Shown: piece after piece, positions 25,701-32,860 of the stretch
How positions within the stretch are numbered: the stretch's first letter is position 1
Layout: every line of letters begins with the position of its first letter
Assembly: GCA_036172665.1 (NCBI GenBank)
Contig: CM069875.1
Coordinates: 20,801,806 to 20,865,805 of the forward strand
Source of the DNA: Prosopocoilus inquinatus
Taxonomy: Eukaryota > Arthropoda > Insecta > Coleoptera > Lucanidae
Reading direction: 5' to 3'
Length of the DNA stretch: 64,000 nucleotides
Notes under the pieces: generated by a model
Database searches by the model: none
Seen by the model: the letters and a program-made list of their open reading frames with translations, nothing else
Told to the model about the DNA's origin: nothing
Position numbers and translations under genes: made by a program

Positions 25701-28700
25701 TTACTCAACAATGTCACCAAGAAGGACAGCTATCCCCTGCCATGGATTGATGATACCCTGGACACCCTGGCCGGCTCAAAGATCTTCTCAACTTTGGACT
25801 TAAAGAGTGGATATTGGCAAGTGGAGCTGGCGCCTGAAGATCAAGAAAAGACGGCGTTTTCCATTGGTATGGGTCTGTGGCAGTTCACAGTGATGCCATT
25901 CGGGTTATGTAATGCCCCAGCGACATTCAAGAGGTTAATGGAGACGGTTCTGAAAGGTCTGTCCTGGACAACGTGCATGGTGTACCTTGACGACATAATT
26001 GTCGTGGGAAAGACGTTCGACGACCACCTAAGGAACCTGGAAGGAGTGTTCCAGCGGCTTCGCGGAGCTGGACTAAAGCTTAGCCTCAAGAAATGTCACC
26101 TGTTCCAGAAGGAAGTGAATTACCTGGGGCACATTGTTAATGGAAATGGAATCGCCGTGGACCCTGTGAAGATTCAGGTGGTGAAAGACTGGCCAACTCC
26201 CAGAAATAAACACCAAATAAGGAGTTTCCTTGGCCTGTGTACTTACTATCGGCGCTACGTTCCTGGATTTGCAGACATTGCTAAGCCGTTGACAAAACTC
26301 ACTGAAGAAGGTCGTCCATTTGAATGGGACCAACAGTGTCAAATTGGCTTTGAACAACTAAAGCAGTACTTGATTAGTGCTCCTATTCTGAGTTATCCTC
26401 TCCCGGAAGGCAAATTCGTCGTGGACACAGATGCTAGCAACGTTGGGATTGGTGGCGTACTCTCCCAGATACGAGAGGGGCAAGAGAAGGTGATCGGCTA
26501 CTTCAGTAAAGTCCTATCAAAGCCGGAACGAAACTATTGCGTCACAAGAAGGGAATTGCTAGCCGTCGTAAAAACGATAGAACACTTCTACAAGTACTTG
26601 TATGGTAGACGCTTCCTCCTGAGGACCGACCATGCCGCTCTCAAATAGCTTCTCCGTTTCAAGAACCCAGAAGGGCAAGTTGCACGATGGATCGAACGAC
26701 TTCAGGAGTACGATTTTGAAATTCAGCATCGGGCAGGAACTAGCCATCGAAATGCCGATACTTTGTCGAGAAGACCCTGTGCCGAAGACTGTAAGCACTG
26801 TAGTCGTTTGGACGAGAAAGTAGCCACGACTGCGAGGACAGCCATTGTTGACGACAAATGGCAAGGCGAAGAACTGCGAACAGACCAGGAGAACGACCCG
26901 GATTTGAAATTAGTGCTAGAGTGGAAAAGCAGGGACGCGAGGCCTACCTGGGAAGAGGTAGCACCATGTGCACCGTCCGTAAAATCATACTGGGCGCAGT
27001 GGGACTCCATAGTGTTGGATCGTGGTCTTCTGAGACGAAGCATAGAGAATCAGGAAGGCATGGAACAGAAGACACAGTTACTAATCCCCAAGAATAGAGT
27101 GCCAGAAGTTCTGAGGGAACTTCACGATGGAACTTCGGGAGGGCATCTGGGAGTTAAGAAGACTATGGAAAAGGTGCGCGAAAGATTTTACTGGGTGAAC
27201 TGCAAGGAAGACGTGAAGGATTGGTGCAGAAAGTGTGCAGTCTGCGCAGCCAGTAACGGTCCCCACAGGCGGGGTAAGGCCCCCATGAGACAGTACAACG
27301 TTGGAAGTCCTTTTGAGAGAGTTGCCATCGATGTAGCCGGCCCGTTTCCAGAAACGAATGGTGGAAACAAGTACATCGTCGTGGTAATGGACTACTTTAG
27401 CAAGTGGGTTGAAGCTTACGCCCTACCTAACCAAGAGGCAGTCACTATTGCGGAAGTCCTTGTCAGGGAATGGATCAGTCGGTATGGTGCACCTATGGAA
27501 CTGCATTCAGACCAAGGAAGGAACTTTGAATCGGCCTTGTTCAAGAACGTGTGTACTCTGCTCGGCGTACGAAAAACTAGAACAACTGCACTCCACCCAC
27601 AGTCGGACGGTATGGTGGAAAGGTAGACGGTTCTGAAAGGTCTGTCCTGGACAACGTGCATGGTGTACCTTGACGACATAATTGTCGTGGGAAAGACGTT
27701 CGACGACCACCTAAGGAACCTGGAAGGAGTGTTCCAGCGGCTTCGCGGAGCTGGACTAAAGCTTAGCCTCAAGAAATGTCACCTGTTCCAGAAGGAAGTG
27801 AATTACCTGGGGCACATTGTTAATGGAAATGGAATCGCCGTGGACCCTGTGAAGATTCAGGTGGTGAAAGACTGGCCAACTCCCAGAAATAAACACCAAA
27901 TAAGGAGTTTCCTTGGCCTGTGTACTTACTATCGGCGCTACGTTCCTGGATTTGCAGACATTGCTAAGCCGTTGACAAAACTCACTGAAGAAGGTCGTCC
28001 ATTTGAATGGGACCAACAGTGTCAAATTGGCTTTGAACAACTAAAGCAGTACTTGATTAGTGCTCCTATTCTGAGTTATCCTCTCCCGGAAGGCAAATTC
28101 GTCGTGGACACAGATGCTAGCAACGTTGGAATTGGTGGCGTACTCTCCCAGATACGAGAGGGGCAAGAGAAGGTGATCGGCTACTTCAGTAAAGTCCTAT
28201 CAAAGCCGGAACGAAACTATTGCGTCACAAGAAGGGAATTGCTAGCCGTCGTAAAAACGATAGAACACTTCTACAAGTACTTGTATGGTAGACGCTTCCT
28301 CCTGAGGACCGACCATGCCGCTCTCAAATGGCTTCTCCGTTTCAAGAACCCAGAAGGGCAAGTTGCACGATGGATCGAACGACTTCAGGAGTACGATTTT
28401 GAAATTCAGCATCGGGCAGGAACTAGCCATCGAAATGCCGATACTTTGTCGAGAAGACCCTGTGCCGAAGACTGTAAGCACTGTAGTCGTTTGGACGAGA
28501 AAGTAGCCACGACTGCGAGGACAGCCATTGTTGACGACAAATGGCAAGGCGAAGAACTGCGAACAGACCAGGAGAACGACCCGGATTTGAAATTAGTGCT
28601 AGAGTGGAAAAGCAGGGACGCGAGGCCTACCTGGGAAGAGGTAGCACCATGTGCACCGTCCGTAAAATCATACTGGGCGCAGTGGGACTCCATAGTGTTG

Positions 28701-31700
28701 GATCGTGGTCTTCTGAGACGAAGCATAGAGAATCAGGAAGGCATGGAACAGAAGACACAGTTACTAATCCCCAAGAATAGAGTGCCAGAAGTTCTGAGGG
28801 AACTTCACGATGGAACTTCGGGAGGGCATCTGGGAGTTAAGAAGACTATGGAAAAGGTGCGCGAAAGATTTTACTGGGTGAACTGCAAGGAAGACGTGAA
28901 GGATTGGTGCAGAAAGTGTGCAGTCTGCGCAGCCAGTAACGGTCCCCACAGGCGGGGTAAGGCCCCCATGAGACAGTACAACGTTGGAAGTCCTTTTGAG
29001 AGAGTTGCCATCGATGTAGCCGGCCCGTTTCCAGAAACGAATGGTGGAAACAAGTACATCGTCGTGGTAATGGACTACTTTAGCAAGTGGGTTGAAGCTT
29101 ACGCCCTACCTAACCAAGAGGCAGTCACTATTGCGGAAGTCCTTGTCTGGGAATGGATCAGTCGGTATGGTGCACCTATGGAACTGCATTCAGACCAAGG
29201 AAGGAACTTTGAATCGGCCTTGTTCAAGAACGTGTGTACTCTGCTCGGCGTACGAAAAACTAGAACAACTGCACTCCACCCACAGTCGGACGGTATGGTG
29301 GAAAGGTTCAATAGAACCATCAACCGACATTTGTCCAAGGTCGTTTCCGATCATCAGAGGGACTGGGACACGTACATCCCCCTGTTTCTAATGGCATACC
29401 GCTCATCTGTTCATGAGACAACAGGGGAGACTCCCGCGAAAGTGGTATTCGGGCGAGAGCCGAGACTGCCCTGCGACCTGAAGTTTGGTGTGAAGCCTGG
29501 CGAAGTCTCTGCCGACGAAGATTACGTGAGCAAATTACGCAGGAAAATGAATGACACCCACAACCAAGTGCGTCACAATATACAGACGGCCAGCGATCGG
29601 ATGAAGGAGCACTATGACATCAACGCTCAACACGGGGGATACCAACCTGGAGCACTGGTCTGGCTTTATAACCCCCAAAGACGTCGAGGCCTCTCCCCAA
29701 AATTGCAGACCTCTTGGGAAGGTCCTTACAAAGTGATGAAACGGATCAACGACGTCGTTTACCGCATCAAGAAGGTCCCCCATGGCAAACCCAAAGTAAT
29801 CCACTTCAACCGGATAGCCCCTTACCATGGAGAAGCAGATGAAGGGACAGTACAAAGGGCGCAAGTTTCCGAAGTGAACTTCGAAACCTTCATGTCTCAT
29901 CACGCCGAAGGAAGCAAGGCACGATTTGGAGTGACCACGGAGAAGCAACAAGATCTCTTTAAAGTGCCACTGTAGTACAGTCTGGCCCACTGCGTAGCAG
30001 AAGACCTGAAAATGTCCAAAGGAATCGCTCAGGTGTTTAGGAAGAAATTTGGCCAAATCGAGGAGCTACGAAGACAGCATCCCGTGGTAGGCAAGAGCTT
30101 GCAGATCATTGATTCGACGGCAGATCGGAGGCGCCACGTGCATTATTTAGTCACCAAGAAGACATCAAGCGGTAAACCTGACTATCAAAGTATGTGGAGA
30201 GCCCTATATAGCCTGAGGAGACAGCTAATAGAGAACCATTATTTAGTCACCAAGAAGACATCAAGCGGTAAACCTGACTATCAAAGTATGTGGAGAGCCC
30301 TATATAGCCTGAGGAGACAGCTAATAGAGAACCATCAGATGAAGTTAGCCATCCCCAAATTGGGCTGCGGATTGGACGGACTAGACTGGAGAGTAATTCG
30401 AAGCATGCTGGAAGTCATCTTCCACATAACGGGAATTGAAGTCCTAGTCTGCAGCCACCACCCACAGGCAACAGTCAGCTTCAGCAAAACCGTAGACTGC
30501 TACTTCTTCCAGACGGGAAGTTGCAAGAATGGGCCAGCATGTAGATTCCGACACCCTCCTTCAAGACTATCACCAGGAACATTTCGAGACGAAACGTTTT
30601 TAAGAAGGGGGCAGTGTGGCGCGCCACCCGGTTTAGCTCAAGGCGTCAAGAAGTCGGTTCGCTGTTATGCGTCATCGGCCGTCACGCCACCGGGGCCTAC
30701 ATCGAACAGACTAGACTTCTCCAGCGTGGAGGATTCGAGACGGCCGCAAAGGATATAAAATGGGCCAAAGTTGACTCACCAGTCAGTCGAATTCTAACAG
30801 CGATCGTCGAAGTTAGATTTTAGTGTGTAAATAAATTGTTACAAATAAATTAGTTTATAAGCGTTATTAAATTACGGTTAAGTTTTTACTGAGTGTTTTA
30901 TTCGTTTAAATAAATAAACTTTAAACCCTAGAAACGTAACAATAGTGAACAATGACGGTAAGAGCTAGCCAGTGATAATTTGCGTGTCGTGGGCCGGCAA
31001 GGAGGTTTAAACTGATTTTCAACTAGACTAGGTTCAAAATAAATAAATTTGCATAGAATCTTAAGGACATATAGCAAATAATGCATACATAAATAAAATT
31101 TGATGATTTGATTTTGTTCTCTTTGAACGTCGCACAGTGGGGCACCTTCAAATTTTGCATTTAATCAAAACATGAAACTATTTATTAAGGTTTCTTTCTA
31201 ATATTTTCCAACACGTCAATATACCACACATTTAAAAAAGACACATGACGATCATTTGCGCCGGTATCAAGTGGACTAAGAAATCACAATAAGTTGTCTA
31301 CAGTGACTAGGAGCAATTTACGCAAATCATACATGACTCAAATAAAATACATACAATTTTATAAAAGTACTATAAAATAAAGTGTTTACTATATGTTAAA
31401 TATTCAACATTTTATCGGACTCTTTAATAACGTTCCAAGGCCGTCCAAGTTTTACTTTTTGTTGGAATCATTTCCATTTTCTGCACATATTTGCACTTTT
31501 TTTTGTTTCTCGAACTCTTCGAAACCACTAGAAACACACTTTAACATATGTTTTACGCGTTTTTGTTTACATTCAATGTGTTTACCCGTGGGAAGAGTTC
31601 AAATATTATGTTTATACAGAGAACTGAACTTGATATCATGAAAAGATCAGTAAAGCTGAGGAACAATTTAATTTTTTAACTGAAAATCTTCAAATATATA

Positions 31701-32633
31701 ATCTCTTTGTCATGATGATGACAATGACGAAGATTATTACCTGATGATGTGTTATGACGACAGTAGAGACTATAAACATGTTAGTGCTGAAGAAGATTCA
31801 TATTCTGAGCACAGGTAAATTTGGTAAAATTTATAATTTTTTTTTTTAATTAATATTTTTGAATTTTACATTATATCGGTAGTATTTAATTTTAATAAAT
31901 TATCTGTACAATATTTTAATACTTACTGCTCTTCTGAAAGAAAATATTTAATTTAGAAATTAATTCTAAGAGCTTCTGATTTGATGCCAACTTTGAACGT
32001 CTTTTGCCCCGCTGTGCGTCGGTTTAAACTTCCTTGTTACAAGTGGCCCTTAGTGGGACAGTAAATTGTGTAAATTAAATTTAAAATAAAATTAAGTCGA
32101 TTGTCGTAGATACCATGGGAATAAAGCGAAGCTTAAAGTTAAACTGTGATGGACAAACTGGGCCTTAGAGTAATTAAACTAAAGTTTAAAGACAAACATT
32201 TCCTTTTATTCGTACGCGGCATTCGTGAAAGATGTTCTCTTTTTAATGCGACAACAAGATAAGTCGAGGAAAATATTGAAACTGAAAGAAATATAGGGGA
32301 ATGCAGAAAAGTTAAAAGCAAAGAAAATACATAAAATAAGAAATGAGAAGCAAACAAGTGTGGGAATATTTTAATATGACATTTAAGAAGTATTTAATGC
32401 CTAAATAATTAAAAAGAATTAAATAATTCGTTTATTAATAGACAGATTTTTGGTTTTGTAATGTACTACTTACTTACATTTAAAATGTAATCATCCGGAT
32501 CGCAGGTGTCCAATGCCCTTCGAAATTCCAATATCGTGTGCGTTTCGTTTTGAGATCCCTTCATTAGCGTATAATTATCGATTTCATCTCTTACTGGTGC
32601 ACTGCCTTGATTCTTGGATACACCGTGACAATC
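13563..32633 (-). CDS. MOXD1-like: DBH-like copper monooxygenase (MOXD1 family), 8 exons, N-terminus missing
   Basis: Family role: copper type II, ascorbate-dependent hydroxylation in the secretory pathway, related to dopamine beta-hydroxylase and PHM; the substrate of MOXD1 homologues is uncertain. Exons run 32633-32478, 21897-21721, 15834-15546, 15162-14900, 14838-14722, 14545-14244, 14105-13775 and 13718-13563. All junctions are GT/AG and phases join without breaks, giving 1791 nt including the stop. The first two exons are DOMON (TVRVIWALHDKDP). All six copper ligands are visible: FVHHMLL, LETHFDN, LLHSHLAG and TTEEMC. A hydrophobic end (IIWLFMSFVFLWI) suggests a membrane or lipid anchor. 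The first 80 or so residues, with the signal peptide, were not found between 32634 and 64000, so the 5' exon is probably outside the window. The gene looks intact and functional. Confidence 0.9.
13775..14105 (-). CDS. MOXD1-like: Monooxygenase exon 7
   Basis: Begins after TTTTAG with the last base of a split Ser codon and ends ...DDTLAI before GTATGA. It contains the second-domain segment ending in MTFCTKRDD. Confidence 0.88.
14244..14545 (-). CDS. MOXD1-like: Monooxygenase exon 6 (CuM methionine)
   Basis: Acceptor ATCTAG, donor GTAATA. It encodes PGDSLVTECTY and GGYATTEEMCLAF; the Met of EEMC is the methionine ligand of the CuM site. The exon ends in phase 2. Confidence 0.92.
14722..14838 (-). 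CDS. MOXD1-like: Monooxygenase exon 5 (CuM H-x-H)
   Basis: 39 codons between GTTTCAG and GTATGA. The LLHSHLAGR motif supplies the two histidines of the CuM site. Confidence 0.92.
14900..15162 (-). CDS. MOXD1-like: Monooxygenase exon 4
   Basis: Acceptor TTTTAG, donor GTGAGT. It encodes HNKTTRYYMLETHFDN, whose His is the third CuH ligand, then TRKLRENDGGILVTG and a Cys-containing segment GYCSNDCTRE. Confidence 0.92.
15546..15834 (-). CDS. MOXD1-like: Monooxygenase exon 3 (CuH H-H)
   Basis: Starts FEIKNNMNTIYWCK after TATTTCAG and ends in a split Gly codon before GTAAG. It contains KHHIIGYEPI and FVHHMLLKEC; the latter pair are CuH ligands. Confidence 0.92.
16477..16641 (+). pseudogene. Short 54-codon frame, possible Gypsy-relic gag start
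   Basis: Opens MPNNNVQTEENPEEIMRR and reads ERFSFDSFDKNQLILW before stopping. The composition is coding-like and the strand agrees with the Gypsy relic beyond the hAT copy. It could be the N-terminus of that relic's Gag, but I do not recognise the family. Confidence 0.25.
16754..18294 (-). pseudogene. hAT transposase with BED zinc finger, frameshifted
   Basis: hAT transposases cut and paste elements and duplicate 8 bp at the target. The N-terminal part (MPKVASSRSELLKKW, FCNACSKQ, then IDQHLATNLH) is a BED-type finger split by an intron-like 55-60 bp stretch whose phase does not quite fit. A one-base loss near 17915 separates the first half from the long frame 17899-16754. That frame keeps the RNase H-like core: VVDETTDA, MVSDAAAYM, CMAHAMNR, ITRWGTW, and the C-terminal CDVERSFSSYKN with its catalytic Glu. 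The stop codon is at 16754-16756. Because coding is broken, it is inactive unless trans-complemented. I could not identify convincing element ends. It lies inside a host intron, on the same strand as the host gene. Confidence 0.85.
18763..20000 (+). pseudogene. Ty3/Gypsy pol relic (RNase H end and integrase)
   Basis: Pieces in order: YRRGQENQSADALSR (end of RNase H) near 18792; VLHQGHPGVATM, the integrase H2C2 start, near 19085; then the core TDSTGKFEGRMWLVGVD and YHPKSSRLAERFIRT at 19260-19548. Several stop codons and shifts interrupt it. The second Asp region (VPDQIFSEKFEEF) has lost the expected aspartate. It is a different, older lineage than the element at 22542. After about 19800 similarity fades. 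It lies in the same host intron as the hAT copy. Confidence 0.8.
20001..21720. other. Intron sequence without recognised features
   Basis: AT-rich intron sequence of the host monooxygenase gene with a short (TA)n at 20009-20027. I see no gene or well-bounded repeat. Confidence 0.45.
21721..21897 (-). CDS. MOXD1-like: Monooxygenase exon 2 (DOMON, C-terminal part)
   Basis: 59 codons, DDTVRVIWALHDKDP to WDVTLRK, between CACTCAG and GTAAGC. GESRGVQSLHLFGPP matches the end of the family's DOMON domain. A 5.9-kb intron filled with transposon relics separates it from exon 3. Confidence 0.9.
22542..22868 (+). repeat. 5' LTR
   Basis: Begins TGTGGCGCGCCACCCGGCTT and ends GAAACGTAACA. It differs from the 3' LTR at one site near its start and four near 22798-22818. 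It contains a TATA box, an initiator-like site and several AATAAA signals. Confidence 0.95.
22681..22714 (+). promoter_or_regulatory. LTR core promoter: TATA box and arthropod initiator
   Basis: TATAAAA starts at 22681, and TCAGTC (22710-22715) fits the arthropod initiator, with its A at 22712, 31 bp downstream. The arrangement implies transcription starts there. The solo LTR keeps the same arrangement. Confidence 0.65.
22869..22886 (+). other. Candidate primer binding site
   Basis: Directly after the LTR, starting one base in, is TGGTGTCGGTGTGCGGG. TGG at the start fits pairing with a tRNA CCA end. I cannot name the tRNA with confidence. Confidence 0.4.
22966..24594 (+). pseudogene. gag: gag: SAP-like domain, hendecad coiled coil, capsid, zinc knuckle
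   Basis: Gag builds the particle and packages RNA. The start ATG at 22966 follows an A-rich run. Residues 7-45 (LKDLKVAELKTELEERELE...LKGALQQRL) match a SAP helix-extended-loop-helix, a fold that usually binds DNA. From about 23170 to 23650 an 11-residue unit of the type EQSGNFKDELR repeats about 13 times, predicting a long hendecad coiled coil. The capsid-like part holds FDGKSSWPNYFKQFE and ESLQEFEAEVARLAQ. The end carries CWNCQEEGHVRRRC, a CX2CX4HX4C knuckle. A TGA at 23503-23505 interrupts the repeat region in frame; the same frame continues to TAA at 24592-24594. The SAP domain is an unusual addition to Gag. Confidence 0.85.
24510..26648 (+). CDS. pol: pol, first part: protease, reverse transcriptase, RNase H (truncated)
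   Basis: This frame is -1 to gag and overlaps its end; true Pol entry is probably by the frameshift at 24585, not the upstream start codon. Protease: LLDTGATKTIL near 24735. RT: PSSSPWASPVVLVKKKDG, FSTLDLKSGYWQV, MPFGLCNAPATF and the catalytic YLDDI near 25983. RNase H: FVVDTDASNVGIG, TRRELLAVV and TDHAAL. TAG at 26646-26648 cuts the protein inside RNase H; the duplicate copy has TGG at the matching place (28329-28331), so this is a nonsense mutation. Family: Ty3/Gypsy (Metaviridae); the clade was not determined. Confidence 0.9.
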   Translation: MLELPGGRTCSQAMSKSQTGSKKATVKLSRVGAEGQTSTRIQRPPRTKANQVIFLRQLTSSVFVDVTIDDIPHTMLLDTGATKTILRPDVIKSSGRTEPTKWRLKTATGTSATVHGEVEVIITIGSTSIKHRALVADIEDEAILGMDIMCAHGFQLDLKRGVMAVNNEELVLHQRENVAAQVVLAEDVVLPSRTEVIVDAKMDGVFQDGQVIMVEPNTDDQRIGRGVLVGKMLLTAKKEVPVRLMNVNCFSVNIKKGTILGSCTMVSSISRHLEANVPEAKVPRKLWEMVMSTAQELTPDQKTKAKNLIGRYQDVFEVENGSKGRTDVVKHKIETGEERPIRQAPRRLPLAKREEAERIIREMEKDNVIEPSSSPWASPVVLVKKKDGSTRFCVDYRLLNNVTKKDSYPLPWIDDTLDTLAGSKIFSTLDLKSGYWQVELAPEDQEKTAFSIGMGLWQFTVMPFGLCNAPATFKRLMETVLKGLSWTTCMVYLDDIIVVGKTFDDHLRNLEGVFQRLRGAGLKLSLKKCHLFQKEVNYLGHIVNGNGIAVDPVKIQVVKDWPTPRNKHQIRSFLGLCTYYRRYVPGFADIAKPLTKLTEEGRPFEWDQQCQIGFEQLKQYLISAPILSYPLPEGKFVVDTDASNVGIGGVLSQIREGQEKVIGYFSKVLSKPERNYCVTRRELLAVVKTIEHFYKYLYGRRFLLRTDHAALK
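24585..24591 (+). promoter_or_regulatory. Probable -1 ribosomal frameshift site GTTAAAC
   Basis: G TTA AAC is in the correct gag phase and directly precedes the gag stop TAA (24592-24594). Slipping back one base continues as CTA AGC CGG into the pol frame (LSRVGAEGQ). GTTAAAC is a known slippery heptamer in arteriviruses. I did not fold the downstream region for a stimulatory structure. Confidence 0.65.
25942..29307 (+). repeat. 1683-bp tandem duplication within pol
   Basis: Unit 1 is 25942-27624 and unit 2 is 27625-29307, from the middle of RT (AGACGGTTCTGAAAGG) to the integrase catalytic region. I see three differences: 26447 G versus 28130 A, 26647 A (TAG) versus 28330 G (TGG), and 27465 A versus 29148 T. 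That is about 0.2%, well below the LTR divergence. The length is a multiple of three, but the junction itself makes a TAG at 27624-27626. The join shows no obvious shared bases. Confidence 0.92.
26649..27626 (+). pseudogene. pol unit 1 remainder: end of RNase H and truncated integrase
   Basis: Continues the pol frame after the TAG: RNase H end (HRAGTSHRNADTLSRRPC), integrase H2C2 finger (GGHLGVKKTMEKV, then CRKCAVC), and core motifs AIDVAGPFPE and LHSDQGRNFES. It stops at the duplication junction directly after DGMVER, which holds the catalytic Glu. The C-terminal integrase part is therefore missing from this unit. Confidence 0.88.
27625..29975 (+). CDS. pol: pol unit 2: RT palm to integrase and C-terminal GPY/F region
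   Basis: An uninterrupted frame from the duplication junction. It starts mid-RT (MVYLDDIIVVGKTF), then complete RNase H, then integrase with finger, both Asp motifs, and DGMVERFNRTINRHLS with the catalytic Glu. After the core comes a GPY/F module (WEGPYKVMKRINDVVYRIK) and HFNRIAPYHGE. With no start of its own and the RT N-terminal half missing, it is not an independent gene; it is the downstream end of the original pol. TAG at 29973-29975 ends it, but the same frame continues directly into the macrodomain. Confidence 0.9.
29976..30758 (+). CDS. TARG1/OARD1-like macrodomain plus CCCH zinc finger, in the pol frame
   Basis: TARG1-type macrodomains bind ADP-ribose and remove it from acidic residues. 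The homologous region begins before the TAG at 29973 (last codons of pol, near TEKQQDLF) and goes on as YSLAHCVAEDLKMSKGIAQV, the family's ADP-ribose-binding start. The two catalytic motifs follow: YLVTKKTSSGKP (Lys) and PKLGCGLDGLDW (Asp). At 30498-30554 CYFFQTGSCKNGPACRFRHP is a CX7CX5CX3H finger, usually RNA-binding. The first ATG after the stop is at 30012, inside the macrodomain. The frame runs on into the 3' LTR and stops at 30756-30758. A 96-bp tandem duplication inserts 32 extra residues around the Lys motif. Intact relatives probably made a Pol-macrodomain-CCCH fusion. Confidence 0.82.
   Translation, partial: YSLAHCVAEDLKMSKGIAQVFRKKFGQIEELRRQHPVVGKSLQIIDSTADRRRHVHYLVTKKTSSGKPDYQSMWRALYSLRRQLIENHYLVTKKTSSGKPDYQSMWRALYSLRRQLIENHQMKLAIPKLGCGLDGLDWRVIRSMLEVIFHITGIEVLVCSHHPQATVSFSKTVDCYFFQTGSCKNGPACRFRHPPSRLSPGTFRDETFLRRGQCGAPPGLAQGVKKSVRCYASSAVTPPGPTSNRLDFSSVEDSRRPQRI
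30141..30332 (+). repeat. Exact 96-bp tandem duplication inside the macrodomain
   Basis: 30141-30236 and 30237-30332 are identical. The unit starts CATTATTTAGTCACCAAG and encodes 32 residues including YLVTKKTSSGKP. The frame is kept, but the domain gains a second catalytic-lysine segment, which should disturb the fold. Confidence 0.93.
30602..30614 (+). other. Polypurine tract
   Basis: AAGAAGGGGGCAG lies directly before the 3' LTR, the expected place for plus-strand DNA priming in an LTR retrotransposon. Confidence 0.75.
30615..30941 (+). repeat. 3' LTR
   Basis: 327 bp, TGTGGCGCGCCACCCGGTTT to GAAACGTAACA, followed by the target duplication ATAG at 30942-30945. The macrodomain frame enters this LTR and stops where TATAAAA begins (30754). 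Confidence 0.95.
30946..32477. other. Intron sequence without recognised features
   Basis: AT-rich part of the 10.6-kb host intron between the Gypsy insertion and the upstream DOMON exon. No gene or bounded repeat seen. Confidence 0.45.
32478..32633 (-). CDS. MOXD1-like: Monooxygenase exon 1 of those visible (DOMON, middle part)
   Basis: 52 codons, DCHGVSKNQG to DPDDYILN, between TTGCAG and GTAAGT. THTILEFRRALDTCDPDD is a family-typical DOMON segment. It starts in phase 0 and has no initiator, so at least one upstream exon must exist. A 10.6-kb intron holding the Gypsy element follows. Confidence 0.85.
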
Positions 32634-32782
32634 CTGCAAGTCAAAGAAGAGGTGTTCAATTCACTTGCACAGTACAGAATGTTTATTTAGAACATGCGAG
32701 CAGTAATAAAGAAAATATCGTGGAGATATCTGTTTTTTTCCCTACTTCTTCAACAATCTTTATATCCACGTAGTGGGTTTCT

Positions 32783-32860
32783 GGTTTTTAGGAAATTTAG
32801 ACCCGGTCTCTTAACTTCCTTGTAAATTTATCCGCCTTGCAATAAATTTCCTAAAAAACC
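32783..32860. repeat. Short inverted repeat
   Basis: GGTTTTTAGGAAATTTA and TAAATTTCCTAAAAAACC face each other across about 43 bp, a small MITE-like hairpin just upstream of the DOMON exon. Confidence 0.5.

Larger units (their letters stand above)
22542..30941 (+). mobile_element. Ty3/Gypsy LTR retrotransposon carrying a macrodomain-CCCH module
   Basis: Both LTRs are 327 bp, run TG...CA, and are bracketed by the 4-bp duplication ATAG (22538-22541 and 30942-30945), so this is one complete insertion. Order: LTR, gag, protease, RT, RNase H, integrase, macrodomain plus CCCH finger, purine tract, LTR. I count five differences between the LTRs (about 1.5%), implying a moderately recent insertion. 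The body contains a 1683-bp tandem duplication, a 96-bp tandem duplication and several nonsense codons, so this copy should not move on its own. It sits in a host intron, antisense to the host gene. Confidence 0.95.

Noticed and set aside
26763..27043. Minus-strand frames over gag and pol (several of 60-118 codons)
   Set aside because: They are shadows of the coding plus strand, and the same shadows recur in both duplication units.
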